A DNA stretch of 64,000 nucleotides. Source: Macrostomum hystrix (taxonomy: Eukaryota; Platyhelminthes; Macrostomidae). The notes beneath the pieces are model-generated. The model saw only the letters and a program-made list of their open reading frames with translations, was not told where the DNA came from and ran no database searches. The stretch lies in assembly GCA_950097015.1 (NCBI GenBank), contig CATNEN010000025.1, positions 9,527,001 through 9,591,000 of the forward strand, read 5' to 3'. Shown here piece after piece: positions 57,956 through 64,000 of the stretch; the stretch's first letter is position 1; the number at the start of each line of letters is the position of its first letter. A program made the translations under genes and the position numbers.

Positions 57956-58200
57956 TCCGTTCCTTGCAGCCAAAATGGCATCAGGCTCCGTCCCTTGCAG
58001 CCAAAATGGCATCAGGCTCCGTCCCTTGCAGATAAAATGGCATCAGGCTCCGTTCCTTGCAGCCAAAATGGCATCGGGTTCCGTCCCTTGCAGATAAAAT
58101 GGCATCTGGCTCCGTCCCTTGCAGCCAAAATGGCATCAGGCTCCGTCCCTTGCAGCCAAAATGGCATCTAGCTCCGTCCCTTGCAACGAAATGGCATCTG
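57955..58200. repeat. Minisatellite variant, 31-bp unit, about 8 copies
   Basis: GCAGCCAAAATGGCATCAGG plus CTCCGTCCCTT. It continues the 33-bp array and shares the GCCAAAATGGCATC core, but has lost 2 bp and changed its second half. Confidence 0.95.
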
Positions 58201-58204
58201 GCTT

Positions 58205-59160
58205 TGTCTAATTATTTCTTATGTTAGATGAGTATTCAGTGAGTAATATAAACTCAATATTTTATTTAGTATTCAGTTAATGGTATATTCCGTTGTAACG
58301 AGATAAAAATAAAAGGCCAATTTACACAAACAAGAATTAATAATCGTCACCGCATTTCTAAAAAATCTAAATCTCGTACTCATGCTTCATTTTCATGGCT
58401 AGTGATTCTGTAAATACAAGCGTGATTGTACAATTGCTAGTCTGTCACGGATGGCTGGCTCTTGCCGGAATCGACATCCAACAGTTATATTTCCGAGAAT
58501 GCAGCCTTAGAAAATGGCAACGCTACCAGCAAACACTGCTTGAGTGTGTGTGACTTCCCTATCGTCACTGTCAGTTTCCCTTTTACCAATACACCGAATC
58601 CCCTTCCCCTTCAATCAATGGTTGTCTAGGCCCGATTTGACGAACATACGCGCGGTTCGATTCTCTCATTCTCAATTCCCTACTCTGCAGTCCCTGGGGA
58701 GATCTATGGCGACTTTGAAAGCAGCTACGGGCCACTTATTTATTTCTGTCTCCAATTTTAAAAAACGAAATCCATTTCGAGAACTCGCTTTTTGACACGC
58801 AATCCAAAAGCCTCCAAAACAGGGAATTTTGATTGGGTAAGCATGGAAATGTATTCGTGTAAAAGCTAATTGGAACAGCACTAAAGGTACTAAAACAATA
58901 TCAGTACGCTTCGTTAGCAACCAGAAAGTATACGAATCTGCGATCTAGCATAATAAAAATTTATGAAATTGTATTTCTGTCACAATAGCACAATACAATC
59001 TGCCTGTCTGCCTGCCTGTCTAGCCTATTGAAAAATTTGATGCCACATTTAGTATTGGTGTCATCCAGTTTAAATAAATAAAACTACTGATCTAATCTCA
59101 AATCTAATCTAGCCGAATCGGTAGTTAAGTTGCGAATCCGGCCCTCTCATGCGAGTCGCA
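58205..59160. other. Intergenic between related arrays, no gene seen
   Basis: No coding region recognised in about 950 bp between the 57-58 kb and 59.2 kb arrays. Confidence 0.4.
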
Positions 59161-59164
59161 TTAG

Positions 59165-59495
59165 GTTGCCATCCTTGCAGTGAGAATGGCAACTGGCTTT
59201 CCGATCCTTGCAGTGAGAATGGCAATTGGCTTTCCGATCCTTGCAGTGAGAATGGAATCTGGCTTTCCGATCCTTGCAGTGAGAATGGCAACTGGCTTTC
59301 CGATCCTTGCAGTGAGAATGGAATCTGGCTTTCCGATCCTTGCAGTGAGAATGGCAACTGGCTTTCCGATCCTTGCAGTGAGAATGGAATCTGGCTTTCC
59401 GATCCTTGCAGTGAGAATGGCAACTGGCTTTCCGATCCTTGCAGTGAGAATGGCAATTGGCTTTCCGATCCTTGCAGTGAGAATGGAATCTTGCT
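59165..59495. repeat. Minisatellite, 33-bp unit, about 10 copies
   Basis: Unit CTTGCAGTGAGAATGGCAAC plus TGGCTTTCCGATC. It alternates GGCAACTGG, GGCAATTGG and GGAATCTGG. The half TGGCTTTCCGATC is identical to the 57-kb array, so the two share an origin. Confidence 0.96.
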
Positions 59496-59774
59496 TACAT
59501 AAGCGAGATAGGCCATATGCATCTTGTTCACCTGAAAGTTGAAGTCAAACTTGGCCATGATAGATTATTGCAAGACCTCGCAATCCTTGCTTCCTTGGAG
59601 ACAAATTTCTATGTTTGCTGTTCACTGCCATTGTTGCCATTTAATGTTTGGAACGTTTTAAATAAATTTTAATCATAGGCTGCCATATCTACGAGTATGT
59701 AGTACTTTTTAGCCTGTCAATCTTTGAAGAAGGGTTTTCACAAATTGGTTCTCTTAACAATCTTAATGCTAAGA

Positions 59775-59839
59775 TCCGAACCTAGTGGAGTCAGGAATCG
59801 AACCCCCGACTTTCAAATCATTTGTCCGACGCTCTAGCG
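59775..59839 (-). mobile_element. SINE head (family 1 type), split by a hAT-type MITE
   Basis: On the minus strand GTCGGGGGTTCGATTCCTGA is a box-B-like segment like that of the SINE at 11.3 kb. The sequence is interrupted at 59839 by the MITE and resumes after 60355. Confidence 0.55.
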
Positions 59840-59937
59840 CAGGGGTCGGCAACCTCCGGCCCGCGGGCCAGATGCGGCCCTCGAAGCTCCCAAATCCGGC
59901 CCTTAGCTCCTCCTAACACCTACTCTATAGTACACCC

Positions 59938-60270
59938 TATCTCATCTCTCCCCTGTCTCACCTCTCCCCTGTCTTATCTCTCCCTGTCTTATCTCTCTCC
60001 TGTCTTATCTCTCCCCTATCTCATCTATCCCGTCGTATCTCTCCCCTGTCATATCTCTCCTTGTCTTATCTCTTTCCTGTCTTATCTCTCCCCTATCTCA
60101 TCTCTCCCTGTCTCATCTCTCCCCCTTTTCATCTCTCCCCTGTCTCATCTCTCTTGCGTCTTATCTCCCCCGTCTCATCTCTCACCTGTCTGATCTCTCC
60201 TGTGTCTCATCCACAGATACTATAATAACGATAATAACAGTTATTATAGTATCTGTGGTCTCATCTCTCC
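59938..60270. repeat. Minisatellite inside the hAT MITE, ~16-bp unit
   Basis: About 18 imperfect copies of TCTCATCTCTCCCCTG/TCTTATCTCTCCC. Same core as the arrays in P450 intron 1 and after the ATMIN-like gene. Confidence 0.93.
60211..60258. repeat. Perfect 19-bp hairpin within the array
   Basis: CCACAGATACTATAATAAC (60211-60229) pairs exactly with GTTATTATAGTATCTGTGG (60240-60258), loop 10 nt. It is inserted into, and flanked on both sides by, minisatellite units. Confidence 0.9.
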
Positions 60271-60355
60271 CCTTTATTCATGCGGCCCGCCGTCGTCTTT
60301 AAGATTCTCTCTTTAGCCCGCGGGGTATATAAGGTTGCCGACCCCTGCTCTAGCG

Positions 60356-61355
60356 TCTACTCGTATCTAGCATTAGGCTATCTCCCCTAATGCTGTGTCG
60401 ACTCCAGTCATTCACAATCCGATTCTGCCCAACCACCTGTTCAAATTCGCGCGCATTGTCCTGTCCAGTCACGAAGTCGCCATTTTCAGTCTGTTGCATT
60501 CTCACGCGAGAAACGTGACCATGAGCGTGACTGTACACAACAGAGCTGTATCCATGGCATCAAGATCGCATCGTATTACCGGGCAGCAGTGCCCGTTAGT
60601 TTTTTCTCGGATTTGCAACGATTCCCAAAGCCGGCACATGATCTCCCGCGTCCGCGGCTGACTTCGCTTCGAGTCGTCCAGGAAGGACCAGATGACTCCG
60701 GGCGGGGAGAAATGAATGACCGGACTATCCCTTTATAAGCTCGAGGAGATGGCCAATTCACTGGGGAGAAAAGCCTCGCACTGTGTGTATCCGGGGCGGG
60801 GCAGAATGATACGCTCGTATTTTCCTAGAGAGATAGTGGACTCGTTCATAAGTCTCACCCTAATGGAATGCCAGGGCGGAAGGTCGGGTCGGTGCATTTA
60901 GATGGAGTGGCTACTCCTACAGACGTTGCCATGCGCTCAGCGGGGCTGTCAACAACGAGATGGTCTGAACTGCCAGTCAAGCTGCGCATATCGATGAGGA
61001 TCTTGCGTATATGAAATTTGTCTCTCGACAGGATAATAAAAATGCTTGTCGCTTAATCATCTATCAGAACCATCCACTTGACAGGTTTTAGCGTTTTTGC
61101 AATTTTAGACCAACTGATTGACTTGTCGAGTCAATTTCCTGTGGGACATATTTTATGATCAATATTAGCATTTTTACAAGTGTCAGTGACAAGTGTAGAA
61201 TAAGGTGCGAAGTAACCTATTCCATTGAAGGTGTCACTAACCCGAAATGAAAAAATATGAAATCTGAGTTTCTTCACAATGCTCCCACATGGAAGTTTGC
61301 TTATTGAAATAGTCTTTCAAAGATGACGATCTTTTTCATGCAATTGTGCAAACAA
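60356..61355. other. Intergenic, no gene recognised
   Basis: About 1 kb of mixed composition. The open frames near 60395-60901 lie on both strands and have no motif. Confidence 0.4.
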
Positions 61356-61359
61356 ACTT

Positions 61360-61545
61360 ACCGATCAGTCCACGGACTTAGGGGACGCCTCACCCACCCT
61401 AAATTACCCCAGCTTGTATATAATTTATTAGATGGGTGAACTGAAGCAAAGTGTCTTGCTAAATAACACAAATTATTGCAGTGGAGTCAGAAATGGAACC
61501 CTAGACCTTCAAGTCGTGAGTCCCACCCTCTAGATACATCCCTTT
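61360..61545 (-). mobile_element. SINE, family 1
   Basis: Shares CAGTCCACGGACT, GATGGGTGAACTGAAGCAAA and GTGTCTTGCTAAATAAC with the copy near 19.5 kb. The decayed tRNA-like head lies near 61490-61540. It is about 130 bp upstream of the promoter of the secreted-peptide gene. Confidence 0.65.
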
Positions 61546-61677
61546 AAGCAAAGATTTTTTCAGGAAAATATTTTTATCCCGCGACACAAAATTCTATATG
61601 AATATGACAATTCTCGCTTGGTTATCTTGGTTACTACGTCACATTATGCTAATCGTAACAGTGTTCTCCACTCCGAG

Positions 61678-61727
61678 CTCATTGGCCAACCAATGAGGAC
61701 TCGCTAGCCGCAGCTCACCTATAAAAT
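61678..61727 (+). promoter_or_regulatory. Core promoter: palindromic CCAAT pair and TATA box
   Basis: CTCATTGG and CCAATGAG, separated by CCAA, form a perfect palindrome at 61678-61697 offering a CCAAT box on each strand. TATAAAAT follows at 61720-61727, 23 bp downstream. A start near 61750 would leave a 5' UTR of about 75 nt before the ATG at 61827. NF-Y is the usual reader of such CCAAT boxes. Confidence 0.75.
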
Positions 61728-61826
61728 CAAGAGCGAAAATTGCCGCCCGCGCCTACTCCCCACCTGCTATTGATCCTAGTTCAAATTTGCCAGCCTCTAT
61801 CAGGTGAATTTCAGCTGATACCAGCC

Positions 61827-62431
61827 ATGAAACTAACCACTCTGCTTGTTGTCTGCCTGATCGGTGAGATTTTCGCTCTGTAATTATTTTATTTGTACTA
61901 CAAAAATCTGTATTTAGTATCTGAGCTACTGATAACTCATATTTCAGCTGTCAGCGTCTCGATTTCGAGCGCCCGACCCAGCGAGGAGCGCGGCAATTAT
62001 CAGTGAGGAAGCTTAAATTCAGAATCTAAATTTTTCAAATTCGTGCCAATATTTCTAAGAAAAATTACGGCGTATACTTTCTTCATGAAATTTTGTCATG
62101 GATTTCATGTTCCCGATCGGAATAAAAAAGAAGAATATCTCTTAATTCTTTCTAAAACCAGCTTAGACCTGATTTTGTTATTTTATTTTTTTCTAATTTC
62201 TTAGCGCGATTTAAAAAAAATCACGTAAATATGCGATTTTTCGTTAAAACTCCGCCCGCCAGGAGCAAGCGCTGGTGGCCGGTGAAGTACTACGACGCCG
62301 AGAACATACAGGTGAAACGCTTCGGCGGTGGCCACCGGGCCCAGGACCTGGACAATTATCCCGATTTCAGCTCCAAGCGCTGGTGGCCGGTGAATCCTCA
62401 CGAGGGAGCGGCCGGCGTACGACGTCGTTAA
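61827..62431 (+). CDS. Precursor of small secreted KR-cleaved peptides (WWPV type)
   Basis: Three exons, 61827-61863, 61948-62002 and 62263-62431, with GT-AG introns and matching phases, give 86 residues. Residues 1-22 are a signal peptide (MKLTTLLVVCLIAVSVSISS, cleavage probably near SSA-RP). Three Lys-Arg sites follow. Cleavage would release WWPVKYYDAENIQV, FGGGHRAQDLDNYPDFSS and WWPVNPHEGAAGV, the last followed by RRR at the C-terminus. The repeated KRWWPV start is typical of a prohormone encoding related bioactive peptides. No Gly-amidation signal is present. A clear TATA/CCAAT promoter lies upstream. The family was not recognised. It could be a neuropeptide or an antimicrobial peptide precursor (Trp/Arg-rich). 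Confidence 0.8.
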
Positions 62432-62434
62432 ATG

Positions 62435-62890
62435 AAGAATTGTTGGAAAAATAACTACATTGCACGCAAACTGATTTCAAACGGATTTGTACACAGACTA
62501 ATGACACGTTTTGCATAGGCCTCGACCCAAAACTCTCGACATTTTCTGTCGCTTCGTGACAATTTTTACGACATCTTTGAAAATCTGACCTGCAATGCTA
62601 TTGGGGCATGCGAATTAACAAAAATTGTTACTGAAAAATACAAGCCGCAACGTGTGTCTGTCGCAGTGGATAAACGAACTTACTTGTTCTGGGATAAAAA
62701 CTCTGGGATTTGAAAGTTACTAACAAAACTCATTTTGTTCTAAAGGCAACTTCGTAAATGAAAAACAAATGTCAAGCCTTGAACTTTCTATGACGGAAAT
62801 TGCGTCTATTGAGAAAGTCGGATGTATCAGAAATTGCTGCTAGAGCAAACAGAACGACAAAAATATTTCTTGTAATCAATTTCTTTGCAC
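62435..62890. other. 3' flank of the peptide gene
   Basis: No further coding region; presumably 3' UTR and intergenic DNA before the terminal array. Confidence 0.4.
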
Positions 62891-62894
62891 ACAT

Positions 62895-64000
62895 CTCAAT
62901 TTTGAATCACTCAATCTCCAACAACCAATCTCCCATCTCTCAATCTCCCATCAGTCAATCTCCCATCTCTCCATCTCTCATCTCTCAATCTCCCATCAGT
63001 CAATCTTTCATCTCACAATCTCACATCTCTCAATCTCCCATCAGTCAATCTCTCATCTCTCAATCTCTCATCTCTCAATCTCCCATCTCACAATCTCACA
63101 TCTCTCAATCTCCCATCAGTCAATCTTTCATCTCACAATCTCACATCTCTCAATCTCCCATCAGTCAATCTCTCATCTCTCAATCTCTCATCTCTCAATC
63201 TCCCATCTCTCAATCTCCCATCAGTCAATCTCTCATCTCTCAATCTTTCATCTCTCAATCTTTCATCTCTCAATCTTTCATCTCTCAATCTCACATCTCT
63301 CAATCTCCCATCAGTCAATCTCTCATCTCTCAATCTCCTATCACTCAATCTCCCATCTCTCATCTCTCCATCTCCCATCTCTTATCTCTCCATCTCCCAT
63401 CTCTCATCTCTCCATCTCCCATCTATCATCTCTCAATCTCCCATCAGTCAATCTTTCATCTCTCAATCTCTCATCACTCAATCTCCCATCACTCAATCTC
63501 CCATCTCTCATCCCTCCATCTCCCATCTCTCAATCTCCCATCACTCAATCTCTCATCTCTCAATCTCTCATCTCTCAATCTCCCATCTCTCAATCTCACA
63601 TCAGTCAATCTCTCATCTCTCAATCTTTCATTTCTCAATCTTTCATCTCTCAATCTTTCATCTCTCAATCTTTCATCTCTCAATCTCACATCTCTCTATC
63701 TCCCATCAGTCAATCTCTCATCTCTCAATCTCCCATCTCTCATCTCTCCATCTCCCATCTCTTATCTCTCCATCTCCCATCTCTCATCTCTCCATCTCCC
63801 ATCTCTCATCTCTCAATCTCCCATCAGTCAATCTTTCATCTCTCAATCTCTCATCACTCAATCTCCCATCACTCAATCTCCCATCTCTCATCCCTCCATC
63901 TCCCATCTCTCAATCTCCCATCACTCAATCTCCCATCAGTCAATCTCCCATCAGTCAATCTCCCATCTCTCAATCTCACATCACTCAATCTCCCATCACT
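62895..64000. repeat. Complex minisatellite, TCTCAATCTCCCATC type, runs off the window
   Basis: More than 1.1 kb of 8-15 bp units combining CATCTCTCAATCTCCCATC, CATCAGTCAATCT and CATCTCTCC. A longer block (about 480 bp) from roughly 63160-63540 recurs with few changes at 63580-63960, showing higher-order duplication. The array continues past 64000. Confidence 0.95.

Larger units (their letters stand above)
59840..60347. mobile_element. Non-autonomous hAT element carrying a minisatellite
   Basis: The exact 8-bp flank CTCTAGCG lies at 59832-59839 and 60348-60355. Ends: CAGGGGTCGGCAACCTCCGG on the left and, read inward, CAGGGGTCGGCAACCTTATA on the right, followed by GGCCCG-rich subterminal sequence on both sides. 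These are classic hAT-type termini. The 508-bp element has no gene; about 330 bp of it is a TCTCATCTCTCCCCTG array plus a perfect hairpin. Confidence 0.93.

Noticed and set aside
57014-58171. 385-residue plus and 313-residue minus open frames
   Set aside because: They exist only because a 33-bp tandem unit contains no stop. No signal, domain or splice context.
63133-63689. Arg/Leu/Asp-rich minus-strand frames
   Set aside because: Open frames through the terminal minisatellite.

Overview
The window is nuclear DNA from a eukaryote, most probably an invertebrate bilaterian animal. The genes are split by GT-AG introns. The recognisable proteins are animal-type: a CYP4-like cytochrome P450, NF-YC, an ATMIN/ASCIZ zinc-finger protein, a MetAP1-type methionine aminopeptidase, CUB/C-type-lectin-like membrane proteins and a small secreted KR-cleaved peptide precursor. 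Mobile DNA is metazoan in type (Tc1/mariner, hAT, MULE, Crypton-like, Ty3/gypsy, LINE, tRNA-derived SINEs). Roughly 20 separate minisatellite arrays occupy introns and intergenic DNA. That repeat load would fit a repeat-rich spiralian such as a free-living flatworm, but the species cannot be fixed from the sequence.

Layout. 0-7.5 kb: transposon graveyard with two Tc1-like elements (complete ~145 bp TIRs, TA target duplications, broken transposases), a frameshifted tyrosine-recombinase (Crypton-like) gene, a foldback and a SINE joined to a tandem array. 9.0-21.3 kb: minus-strand tandem cluster of three paralogous putative CUB/C-type-lectin-like type I membrane proteins. The first can be assembled completely (7 exons, 441 codons, every intron phase agreeing). 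The second lacks its 5' part. The third keeps exons 1, 2, 4, 5 and 7, with minisatellites where exon 3 should be and a truncated Ty3/gypsy pol where exon 6 should be. 22.8-23.4 kb: terminal exon of a MetAP1-type aminopeptidase. 24-38.6 kb: gene-poor, AT-rich DNA with a Tc1-like pseudogene, a glycine-rich terminal exon, a large direct-plus-inverted repeat, a LINE relic and a hAT-type element interrupted by a Tc1-like element.

38.6-43.2 kb: an apparently intact 4.57 kb Mutator-like element (9 bp target duplication, matching TIRs, three-exon 656-residue PHD-FLYWCH-MULE transposase). 45.5-48.2 kb: a complete three-exon CYP4-like P450 whose two introns carry mutually complementary minisatellites. 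49.3-50.1 kb: NF-YC, one coding exon. 52.4-55.3 kb: ATMIN/ASCIZ-like protein, two exons, C2H2 fingers plus TQT motifs. 55.4-61.5 kb: minisatellites, a non-autonomous hAT element and SINE pieces. 61.7-62.4 kb: a CCAAT/TATA promoter and a three-exon precursor of 86 residues with two WWPV-starting peptides. The window ends inside another tandem array.

The genes do not form an operon or one pathway. The clearest themes are lineage-specific expansion of a receptor-like family, a secreted peptide gene, and recurrent coupling between transposon ends and minisatellite growth. All coordinates of spliced genes come from reading splice sites and phases by eye, without transcript evidence.
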